Source of the DNA: Vicinamibacterales bacterium
GTDB taxonomy: Bacteria; Acidobacteriota; Vicinamibacteria; Vicinamibacterales; UBA8438
Assembly (NCBI GenBank): GCA_030745255.1
Contig: JASLOY010000251.1
Location: 1-5,772 of the forward strand
Length of the DNA stretch: 5,772 nt
Reading direction: 5' to 3'
The position numbers were made by a program, and so were the translations under genes. Shown in pieces: positions 1 through 5,766 of this stretch. The notes under the pieces were generated by a model. The model worked only from the letters and a program-made list of their open reading frames with translations. It was not told the DNA's origin and searched no databases. How positions within the stretch are numbered: the stretch's first letter is position 1; every line of letters starts with the position of its first letter.

Positions 1-86
1 CGATGTCAGCAATCAACCTCTTGCCATGACCGCTCGTCTTTCTCAAGCGGTTTTGCACACAGAACGAAACATAACCACGTATCGCG
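1..86. other. Leader region before the glycosyltransferase gene
   Basis: This stretch has clearly lower GC than the gene that follows. One frame (from base 2) stays open through it, but its codons have low GC at third positions, unlike the neighbouring genes, so I do not call it coding. No clear Shine-Dalgarno sequence or promoter is visible. An in-frame TAA at 72-74 closes the glycosyltransferase frame upstream. Sequence left of the window would be needed to tell whether another gene ends here. Confidence 0.4.
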
Positions 87-2270
87 TTGTTCTCGGACCA
101 CACCCTGGGAATAGGTGGAGGCGAGTACTACACCTACTTGCTGCTTCAGGCGCTACTCACCCGATACGACGTCGACCTGGTGCGTGAGCCGAACCGGCTC
201 GCGCCTGACCCGGCACACCTCGAGAACGGCTTCGGGTTCAATATTGCCCATCCCAACCTCACGCTTCGGACGGTCGAAAGACCGGCGGAGCTGCGCGACT
301 ACGACCTGCTGATCAACCTCTCTCATTTTCGGGCATGGCCACCGGTCGCCCGCCGGAACCTCCTCGCCGTCTTCTTTCCGCAAGTGCTCAACGACCGCGT
401 GCGCGACTACGACGCGATTCTCACCATCTCCGACTACTCGGCCCGGGCGATTCTCCGCCGGTGGGGCTCTGAACGGGTCGTCGTCGCACCCCCGGCGGTC
501 CCGGGCGGCCGTTTTTCGTGCGGGACCGCCGAACCCTTGGTCCTCAGCGTCGGACGGTTCTTCGACGTGGCCGATGGCAACACCAAGAATCACCTTCTGA
601 TGGTCGAGGCCTTCAAGACCTTGTGCGACAGGGGCGTGGCGGGGTGGCGTCTGGCGCTTGCCGGGTCGGTGGACCCCGCGCATGCCGACTACCTGCAACG
701 GGTCGAAGAAGCGGCTCACGGCTATCCGATCGACATTCTCACGGACGTCCCGTTCGATACCTTGCGGGACCTCTACAGCCGCGCCTCGATCTACTGGCAC
801 GCCACCGGTCTCGAACGCACCGGGCTCACCGACACCCCATCGTCGGCCGAGCACTTCGGGATTACGGTGCTGGAGGCGATGGCGGCCGGTACCGTGCCGG
901 TCGTGGCCGACATCGGCGGGCCCGCCGAAATCGTGCAACACCGGCACAACGGACTGACCTGTCGGAGCCTCAGCGACCTCGTCGACCAGACGCAGGGACT
1001 GATCGTCGATGCCACCGCTCGCCGGGCACTGTCTGAGGGCGCGATCGAGCGGGCGCGGGCGTTCGAGACACCGGCGTTCACCTCACGCGTGCACGCGCTG
1101 GTCGAGATGCTGTTTGCCGCGCCGGACGCGCAGGCCGAGTTCTACCTGCGTGACGGAAACGTCCGCCGGGCGGAGGCGCTCTTCAGCGAGGCCGTGGACC
1201 GGTTTCCAACCACGGCGCGCCCCTATCTCGGGCTGGCTGAGTGCTGCTATCGCACCGGCCGGCGCGAGCTGATGCTGGCGATGGTACGGCGCGCCCTGGA
1301 AGTGGACGACCAGTGTCAGGACGCGCCTCGTCTCCGCGGGCTGATAGAACGCATGGAGACCCAGCGCGCACATATTGTCGGGGTCCGTTCAGGCGCCGCA
1401 TTCGGCGAGGACTACTTCGAGCGGGGCGCCGACACCGGGGTGAACACCTACACCGACTATGAAGCCAAGAGCTGGATCCCCCGACACGCCGACGCGATCG
1501 ATGCGGTGTTCCGTCCCGGAAGCTGTCTCGAGGTCGGGTGCGCCAAGGGCGAGCTTGTTGGCGAGCTTCGGCGCCGAGGTGTGGAATGTGTCGGCACCGA
1601 CCTGTCCCACTACTCCGTTGCCGCCGGTTCTCAGGAGCTCACCGGCCGCGCGCTGGCCGCCGCCAGCATCGCCGACCTGCCGTTTCCCGATGACACGTTC
1701 GATCTCGTCGTGGCGATTGAGGTGCTCGAGCACGTCCCGATCGAGCTCGTCGAACCGGCGCTGCGGGAGCTGTGGCGCGTGAGCCGACATCATGTCTTCG
1801 TGACCGTTCAGAACACCACGGCGGCCGAGCCCTCACATTTTTTCGCCGACCTCACGCACGTGTCGATGAAGCCTCTGGCTTGGTGGCAGGATCAGTTCGC
1901 CCGGGCCGGTTTCGAGATGCTTGCCCTCGAGCTGCCACTTGGCGAGTTCCGCAATCACCAGATCGTAGCGACGCCACGCGGCAAGTACGCGGGCATTGAG
2001 ACCGTCGATGTGCAGCGGCAATGTCAGGCGCAGTTGGGAACCGCGCAGCAACACACGCGCGAAGAGCGCTGGGACGCAGCACGCCGCGTCCTGGAGGGAA
2101 CCCTCGCGTTTCTCGATCACGTGGAGGCGGACGGCGGAACGACGGTGGGGTGGAAGTCGCGGGTTTACACGCAACTCTCCCGCTGCGCCCAGGCGAGTGG
2201 ACAGGAGGAAGAAGCCCAGGCTTTCCTGCTGCTCGCTCGGTCGGCGGATCTCGACCGACCGGCGGCCTAA
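87..2270 (+). CDS. GT4 glycosyltransferase fused to a SAM methyltransferase, with TPR-like segments
   Basis: This protein should transfer a sugar from a nucleotide-sugar donor and methylate a substrate, probably during surface polysaccharide or glycolipid assembly at the cytoplasmic membrane face. Residues 1-345 are a GT4 (GT-B fold) domain: glycine-rich loop GIGGGE (8-13), SVGRF (154-158), YWHATG (236-241) and the EX7E donor-site signature EHFGITVLE (255-263), followed by EAMAAG. This wording resembles ALG11-like GT4 enzymes. Residues 349-416 look like two TPR-type helical hairpins. Residues 475-620 are a Methyltransf_11-like class I domain: LEVGCAKGE (481-489), acidic D505 for the SAM ribose, and FPDDTFDLVVAIEVLEHV (533-550). 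Residues 640-722 are again TPR-like helices. Donor, acceptor and methylation site cannot be read from the sequence. The only usual start is TTG at 87, with no evident ribosome-binding site, and it removes the conserved first strand; see findings. The gene appears monocistronic here and converges on yceI. Confidence 0.88.
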   Translation: MFSDHTLGIGGGEYYTYLLLQALLTRYDVDLVREPNRLAPDPAHLENGFGFNIAHPNLTLRTVERPAELRDYDLLINLSHFRAWPPVARRNLLAVFFPQVLNDRVRDYDAILTISDYSARAILRRWGSERVVVAPPAVPGGRFSCGTAEPLVLSVGRFFDVADGNTKNHLLMVEAFKTLCDRGVAGWRLALAGSVDPAHADYLQRVEEAAHGYPIDILTDVPFDTLRDLYSRASIYWHATGLERTGLTDTPSSAEHFGITVLEAMAAGTVPVVADIGGPAEIVQHRHNGLTCRSLSDLVDQTQGLIVDATARRALSEGAIERARAFETPAFTSRVHALVEMLFAAPDAQAEFYLRDGNVRRAEALFSEAVDRFPTTARPYLGLAECCYRTGRRELMLAMVRRALEVDDQCQDAPRLRGLIERMETQRAHIVGVRSGAAFGEDYFERGADTGVNTYTDYEAKSWIPRHADAIDAVFRPGSCLEVGCAKGELVGELRRRGVECVGTDLSHYSVAAGSQELTGRALAAASIADLPFPDDTFDLVVAIEVLEHVPIELVEPALRELWRVSRHHVFVTVQNTTAAEPSHFFADLTHVSMKPLAWWQDQFARAGFEMLALELPLGEFRNHQIVATPRGKYAGIETVDVQRQCQAQLGTAQQHTREERWDAARRVLEGTLAFLDHVEADGGTTVGWKSRVYTQLSRCAQASGQEEEAQAFLLLARSADLDRPAA

Positions 2271-2296
2271 CAATCTCTTCTGAGCAATGTCGTCAC

Positions 2297-2320
2297 GAGG
2301 CGCAGTGTCGCGTGCGCCTC
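2297..2320. terminator. Hairpin between convergent genes, possible bidirectional terminator
   Basis: GAGGCGCA (2297-2304) and TGCGCCTC (2313-2320) form a perfect 8-bp GC-rich stem around an 8-base loop. It lies 26 bases after the glycosyltransferase stop and 4 bases after the yceI stop on the other strand. The position fits a shared terminator. There is no T-run on either side, so it may act weakly, or as a 3'-end stabiliser for both transcripts. Confidence 0.5.
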
Positions 2321-2324
2321 TCTG

Positions 2325-2897
2325 TCACGGCCCCAACGGCGCGTCGAACTGGACCCGCACGACCTTTCCGACCTTCAGCATGCCCAGCCACAGATCCGGC
2401 GGAGTGATGGAGTAGTCGGTCATGTCGATCTGCGTCTCACCCTCGCTGCGCATGCCGTCTGGAGACGACACCAGCGTGACATCGAACTCGATCGGCTTCG
2501 TCACGCCGGCAATGGTCATCTCGCCGGTCGCCGTGGCCGCGCGGTTACCCGTCATCGTGTAACGCTCGAGTTGATACCTGATCTCCGGGTGATCGGGCTC
2601 TTTGAGGGCCTCGCGAAGATGCTCGACCATGTCTTCTTCTTCGCAGGCGATCGCGTTGACCGGCACCGTGATGGTCACCGTCTCCACGCCATCGGGGAAA
2701 CCGGGCGCCGCTTCGCCCGCGCCGCCAGGCGTGATCTCTATCGTGCCCGTCGCCGGGCAGGACCACCGGCGGACCGTCGACGTTCCGGAAATGGTGAAGT
2801 TGAGCCCGGAATCCTGGGCTGCCGGCCGGGCCTCCAGGAAGAATCCGACACACAGTACCGTAGCAAACAAGGTAATGACTCCCGCTCGCGCTGACAT
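2325..2897 (-). CDS. Secreted YceI-like lipid/polyisoprenoid-binding protein
   Basis: This is a 190-residue YceI-family protein, a lipocalin-like beta barrel. Characterised members bind an isoprenoid or quinone tail in the periplasm. Residues 1-27 are a signal peptide: a basic start, a hydrophobic core GVITLFATVLCVGFFL and a likely cut near ARPAA/Q. Family features follow in order: GTSTVRRW (38-45), HPEIRYQL (103-110), GEMTIAGVTKPIEFDV (125-140) and DYSITPP (161-167), and the length is normal for the family. Two cysteines in the mature part (C47, C85) could form a disulfide once exported. A longer reading from 2933 is possible, but I chose the ATG at 2897: it has a perfect AAGGAGG five bases upstream and puts the signal peptide at the N-terminus. 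The gene is convergent with the glycosyltransferase and divergent from the GIY-YIG gene. The ligand and physiological role are not shown by the sequence. Confidence 0.9.
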   Translation of the reverse strand: MSARAGVITLFATVLCVGFFLEARPAAQDSGLNFTISGTSTVRRWSCPATGTIEITPGGAGEAAPGFPDGVETVTITVPVNAIACEEEDMVEHLREALKEPDHPEIRYQLERYTMTGNRAATATGEMTIAGVTKPIEFDVTLVSSPDGMRSEGETQIDMTDYSITPPDLWLGMLKVGKVVRVQFDAPLGP

Positions 2898-2902
2898 CAA
2901 AA

Positions 2903-2909
2903 CCTCCTT
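2903..2909 (-). promoter_or_regulatory. Strong Shine-Dalgarno for the yceI-like gene
   Basis: Read on the minus strand this is AAGGAGG, separated by five bases from the ATG at 2895-2897. It settles the start in favour of the shorter protein over the ATG 12 codons upstream (2931-2933). Confidence 0.85.
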
Positions 2910-3134
2910 CGACCTCCTGGTGCCGGTCGACACGTCCGCCTGATTCGCTGTCGCTCCGGCGACCCCTCAGAGTATCTGGCCGATTCCTCGGTCCACTTCG
3001 ACCGGCCTCGAGACACCTGCGCAAGAAATACGCCGCTCGGGCCCGCACCCACGGGCCACGGGGATGTACCGGCAGGACACACGGGCACCGAGCTAAGCGC
3101 AATCTGACTCTAGCACCACGGGAACAAGCCCCCC

Positions 3135-3148
3135 ATGACAGGTGTCAT
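3135..3148. promoter_or_regulatory. Palindromic operator candidate, ATGACA-GG-TGTCAT
   Basis: This is a perfect inverted repeat, ATGACA and TGTCAT separated by two bases, and so also ATGAC-N4-GTCAT. The 5-4-5 geometry is that of FNR/FixK-type dimer sites (TTGAT-N4-ATCAA), although the half-site differs; other dimeric regulators such as PadR or GntR types are also possible. It lies between divergent genes, 238 bases from the yceI start and 127 from the GIY-YIG start. If the minus-strand TAGAGT at 3114-3109 is a -10 box, the palindrome is centred near -40, where class II activators bind. A matching site sits at 5751-5766. Confidence 0.5.
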
Positions 3149-3235
3149 ATGGTCCTGCCGAGATCTCGACGGCCCCCCGGGTCCCGGTCTTGAGTGTCGC
3201 ATTCGGGTAAATCGCATCGCTGGGCGCGTCATTGC

Positions 3236-3277
3236 GTAGATGGACAAGTGCGTAGATGAGTAAAGTTTGGGTAGATG
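3236..3277 (+). repeat. Three GTAGATG direct repeats overlapping the GIY-YIG start
   Basis: GTAGATG occurs at 3236-3242, 3252-3258 and 3271-3277; the first two are part of a longer identical TGCGTAGATG spaced by 16 bases. The third contains the ATG start codon and the in-frame TAG just before it. This could be a small operator array, a translational feature or chance. No good Shine-Dalgarno is visible in the same stretch. Confidence 0.4.
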
Positions 3278-3721
3278 GGGCTGCAACATGGCACCTATGC
3301 GCTGATACTGTCTTGTTCGACGCATGGCGTGGCCAAGATCGGGCGGCTCGGGTGTCTCCGGCTTCAGTCGGGGTACTACGTCTATGTCGGCAGCGCGTTC
3401 GGACCCGGAGGCATTGCTGCTCGGCTCGCTCACCACTTGAAGGTCGCGCCGCGACCCCATTGGCACATCGATTACCTCAGGGCGCATACGGTCCTCGAGG
3501 AGGTCTGGTACACACACGACCCGGTTCGCCGCGAGCATGCGTGGGCCGATCTCTTCGCGCGGGCCCGCGGTGCGTTGATTCCGTTGGTCGGATTCGGGTC
3601 TTCCGACTGTCGGTGTGTTTCCCACCTCTGGCGGTTCCAGACACGACCATCGCACAGCAGCTTCCGGCGGCGGCTGCGACGTCATGCCATGGCGGCGATG
3701 ACCCACATGACGTTGACCTGA
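3275..3721 (+). CDS. Stand-alone DUF123 / Uri-type GIY-YIG family protein
   Basis: The 148-residue product matches the DUF123 (COG1833, 'Uri') family, a branch of the GIY-YIG nuclease superfamily known alone or fused to endonuclease III (Nth) in archaea. Visible signatures are GTYAL (6-10), GYYVYVGSAFGPGG (33-46, the GIY/YIG-equivalent strands), an Arg and HHL (50-55), HWHIDYL (62-68), EEVW (75-78), E87, and the diagnostic GFGSSDCRCVSHL (106-118). Nuclease activity is expected from the superfamily, but the substrate is not established. A TAG directly before the ATG (3272-3274) forces this start, and no clear ribosome-binding site precedes it. The conserved domain ends near F121; the last 27 residues are Arg/His-rich with no recognised motif and may be a nucleic-acid-binding extension. 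It converges on the membrane-protein gene 90 bases away, and no DNA-repair partner lies nearby. Confidence 0.85.
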   Translation: MGLQHGTYALILSCSTHGVAKIGRLGCLRLQSGYYVYVGSAFGPGGIAARLAHHLKVAPRPHWHIDYLRAHTVLEEVWYTHDPVRREHAWADLFARARGALIPLVGFGSSDCRCVSHLWRFQTRPSHSSFRRRLRRHAMAAMTHMTLT

Positions 3722-3811
3722 TCGGACAGACCGCAGCGCGTCAGCGCCTTAGTGCCGGCGAACGAACGGGCTGATCGGTGGACGCTTGTCAGTGAGGTTC
3801 CGGTTAAGCGG
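3722..3811. other. Short gap between convergent genes
   Basis: This 90-base gap separates the stop codons of the GIY-YIG gene and the minus-strand membrane-protein gene. I see no strong hairpin followed by a T-run, so no terminator is called. Confidence 0.4.
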
Positions 3812-5446
3812 TCAGGAGACAGGGGAGGGCGGCACGATGTCGCACGCAAACGCCCAGCCGTGGTCGCAGGCGCGGGCATACAGATCCCGCTCCGGCATCT
3901 CCATCAAGTTCTGTTTCCGCTCGCGCAGCAGGAGGCGGAGATCCAGGAGCTTCGGGTCCGCCCGGGTGGCGCCGCCCGGTTCCAGCAGATTGAGACAGGC
4001 TGCCTGGAACCGCAGCTCGCACGCGCGTGAAAAATAGGCCAGCGCTAGCTCGGGGTCGGGCGTGTCGAGTGTGCCCTCAGAAAAGTGCCGGCCCAGCTCG
4101 TTGCACGCCCATCCCGAATTGTCGCCGCAATATGACGCCTCGATGGAGAGCAGGCGCTCGCACCCGTTTCGGCGGCCCTCCGCGCACGCCTGTTCCCAGA
4201 ACGGCAGACTGTCTCCGGTGTGCTTGCCGTCGGTTCGACCCAGCGCCGCCATTGCACTAAAGAACAGGACCCAGACTGCCATGTAGGCCAGGTTGGAGCG
4301 AGCGGACGCCCAGTCCAGACGCCGCCGACTCACAATGCGGCGAGCCTGGACGGAACGCACGAAGACATCGATCCGGCGAACGCTCAGGTTCAACAGCGGC
4401 ATACACAGGAGCTTGTCGTAAAAGGTCGGTGCGCCAATTGCCCCGAGCAGCGCGTAAAGACCAAAGACACTCACGCCGTAGAGGACGCCGAAGACGGCCT
4501 TGCCGAGCGGGGTCCTGGGCGACGTGGACGGATCGGTGACGAGCAGATGCAGACCAAGAAACACCGCAGCTGGAATCTCCGAATCGATGAAATACGGGAC
4601 CCCAGTCACTGCCGCGTACAGCGCGCTCGACCCGAACAGCACGACCGCCGCGAAACCGGCGATGAGCGTGATCGAAAAGTAGTACATGACGACCAGGCCG
4701 ATCAGGAACAGCACGAGGTAGATCCTCGGCGCAAGGACTAGCGTCGACGCGATCTCCGGCCCCCAGGTCAGCTCGGTGGCGTTGGTGGCGATGAGCACGA
4801 GTGAAAAGGTCACCAGCGCGAACGCGGACGGGTTGAAGATGTGCGTCAGCTTGCCGTCACGGTGCCACCGGACGAATTCCTTGCCCAGGAAACCGACCGC
4901 GATCATCAGGAACTGGAGGTAGAACCAATCGTGCCTGAACCACAAGAACAGATTGATGCTGAGAATGATCGGAACCGGCCCGAAACCTAGGACGTAGGTG
5001 TCGCGACGCGACCAGGCCAGCAGCATATCGAAGGCGTAGGCAAAGGCCACCTGGGCCACCATGAGCCAGGCCATGTCGTAGACCGGCCGCCAGTACCAGC
5101 CCCAGTAGGAGAGCAAGATTACCTGAAGCGCGGCTTGCAGGTAATGCTGCAGGCGCAGCACAGTGCGAAACGAGCGGCCGGCCGAAGCGCCCTGCAGCCG
5201 CAGGAAGAGCACCACCTGCCAGACCAGCAGCACCGCCACCGCTGCCCAGAACGACCACGTCAGTGTGGTGTTTGCCTGAACGCGAGAAACGAACGACAGT
5301 AGGCCGAGACCAAGCGTCAGCACCAACGGCACGCAGAACACCCGGAGAGACGTTCGGGCCGGCGTCGTCCCGGGGGCGCCGTTCGCCGCTCGATGGGCTG
5401 CCTGTCGGCGTTCTTGCCGGGTTCGCCCTCGTCGTGCAGATGGCAT
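3812..5446 (-). CDS. NqrB/RnfD/UnbU-like membrane protein fused to a cysteine-rich Sel1/Hcp-like domain
   Basis: Residues 1-34 are a basic, probably cytoplasmic tail. Residues 35-337 hold about ten hydrophobic segments resembling the NQR2/RnfD family and its UnbU-like branch. Key motifs are GKEFVRWHRDGKLTHIFNPSAF (188-209, in part) and LLVTDPSTSPRTPLGK (301-316), which aligns by eye with the TDPVS...GK segment of NqrB/RnfD; MPLLNL (349-354) follows. I find no SGAT-like covalent FMN site, so redox function is uncertain. Residues 357-385 are strongly basic (cytoplasmic side), then one more helix (386-402) leads to a C-terminal domain. That domain has four cysteine pairs, each exactly CX7C (421/429, 440/448, 476/484, 527/535), with Sel1-like text such as ALAYFSRACELRFQAAC. 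CX7C is the disulfide pattern of Helicobacter Hcp-type Sel1 repeats. Charge distribution places this domain in the periplasm, where disulfides can form. The start is the first ATG, with GAGG only three bases upstream, so the start is moderately sure. No gene precedes it within 326 bases. Confidence 0.85.
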   Translation of the reverse strand: MPSARRGRTRQERRQAAHRAANGAPGTTPARTSLRVFCVPLVLTLGLGLLSFVSRVQANTTLTWSFWAAVAVLLVWQVVLFLRLQGASAGRSFRTVLRLQHYLQAALQVILLSYWGWYWRPVYDMAWLMVAQVAFAYAFDMLLAWSRRDTYVLGFGPVPIILSINLFLWFRHDWFYLQFLMIAVGFLGKEFVRWHRDGKLTHIFNPSAFALVTFSLVLIATNATELTWGPEIASTLVLAPRIYLVLFLIGLVVMYYFSITLIAGFAAVVLFGSSALYAAVTGVPYFIDSEIPAAVFLGLHLLVTDPSTSPRTPLGKAVFGVLYGVSVFGLYALLGAIGAPTFYDKLLCMPLLNLSVRRIDVFVRSVQARRIVSRRRLDWASARSNLAYMAVWVLFFSAMAALGRTDGKHTGDSLPFWEQACAEGRRNGCERLLSIEASYCGDNSGWACNELGRHFSEGTLDTPDPELALAYFSRACELRFQAACLNLLEPGGATRADPKLLDLRLLLRERKQNLMEMPERDLYARACDHGWAFACDIVPPSPVS

Positions 5447-5584
5447 AAGCCTCGCCGCCGTCTCACTGCAAGTTGTGGCGGGTATCGCAAGCAGGCGCAG
5501 GCGCCCGGTGCTGCAAGGAATGGAATGCCTGGATCTCCTCGCCCGGTGGCTCCGCCGAGGGTGACTGGGTCGGCCGGCTCACAG

Positions 5585-5707
5585 GATTTCGAGAGCGCTA
5601 TCCGGGCGAGGCAACCTCCTCCGGCGGTGCCCCTTCATCACCTTCGGCCAGAATGGCCCTCTTCCCGGCCAGCCGAGCGCCCCGCACCAGAAAGCGCTCT
5701 CGAAATC
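5585..5707 (-). repeat. 123-bp segment bounded by a perfect 15-bp inverted repeat
   Basis: GATTTCGAGAGCGCT (5585-5599) is the exact reverse complement of AGCGCTCTCGAAATC (5693-5707). As minus-strand RNA the stem can extend past one U-U mismatch by five more pairs (5687-5691 with 5601-5605). The interior has smaller helices: GGCCA/TGGCC (5646-5650/5654-5658) and GAGG/CCTC (minus strand, 5618-5615/5611-5608). It could be a structured leader of the membrane-protein mRNA or a small MITE-like insertion. No target-site duplication is visible, and I do not recognise a known riboswitch core in it. Confidence 0.6.
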
Positions 5708-5750
5708 ACGCGAACCTGACCATAGCTTCCCCTCCACGTCGCGTCTCGGA

Positions 5751-5766
5751 TATGACCGGCGTCATA
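5751..5766. promoter_or_regulatory. Palindromic operator candidate, TATGAC-CGGC-GTCATA
   Basis: This is a perfect 6-4-6 inverted repeat sharing the ATGAC-N4-GTCAT core with the site at 3135-3148. It lies about 305 bases upstream of the membrane-protein start, at the window edge, so it could also serve a gene beyond the window. The minus-strand TATGGT at 5724-5719 would put the palindrome centre near -46 if used as a -10 box, compatible with an activator site but not proven. Confidence 0.5.

Larger units (their letters stand above)
2898..3274. other. Divergent intergenic region between yceI and the GIY-YIG gene
   Basis: These 377 bases hold no convincing gene. The long minus-strand frames crossing it are Arg/Pro/Gly-rich, resemble no family I recognise and overlap real genes in other frames. 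It contains the yceI ribosome-binding site, the ATGAC-N4-GTCAT palindrome at 3135-3148, a 10-bp perfect palindrome CGAGATCTCG (3159-3168), and three GTAGATG copies next to the plus-strand start. A TAGAGT on the minus strand (3114 down to 3109) could be a -10 box for yceI. That would put transcription start near 3102 and leave a leader of about 200 bases. No matching -35 is obvious. Confidence 0.5.

Noticed and set aside
2..86. Open frame at the left edge that could be the end of an upstream gene
   Set aside because: Its third-position GC is low for this genome, and past base 86 it continues as a shadow of the glycosyltransferase; 28 codons are too few to call.
153..947. 264-residue minus-strand open frame opposite the glycosyltransferase domain
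   Set aside because: It lies fully opposite a clear GT4 domain with recognised motifs, is Arg/Gly/Pro-rich and resembles no family; it is a high-GC shadow.
2545..3102. 185-residue minus-strand frame overlapping the yceI region and intergenic DNA
   Set aside because: It overlaps yceI in another frame, is dominated by Arg and Gly and lacks family motifs; the YceI frame has a signal peptide and a perfect Shine-Dalgarno.
3159..3168. CGAGATCTCG palindrome as a second operator
   Set aside because: A single 10-bp palindrome in GC-rich DNA is expected by chance and has no second copy that I saw in the window.
3110..3706. 198-residue minus-strand frame across the GIY-YIG gene and its upstream region
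   Set aside because: It is antisense to strong DUF123 motifs and has low-complexity Pro/Arg composition and no ribosome-binding site, so it is treated as a shadow.
4220..4741. 173-residue plus-strand frame opposite the membrane-protein gene
   Set aside because: Its composition (Gln/Asp/Arg/His) mirrors the reverse complement of transmembrane codons; no motif or start signal supports it.
5585..5707. Known riboswitch or ribozyme (glycine, lysine, cobalamin, FMN, hammerhead) in the structured leader
   Set aside because: Fragments such as CCGAAGG, GGTGATGAAG and CGAAATC looked suggestive, but no complete conserved core of any of these classes is present.
5393..5719. 108-residue plus-strand frame upstream of the membrane-protein gene
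   Set aside because: It starts inside that gene on the opposite strand, has no Shine-Dalgarno, is Pro/Arg-rich and runs through the inverted-repeat structure.
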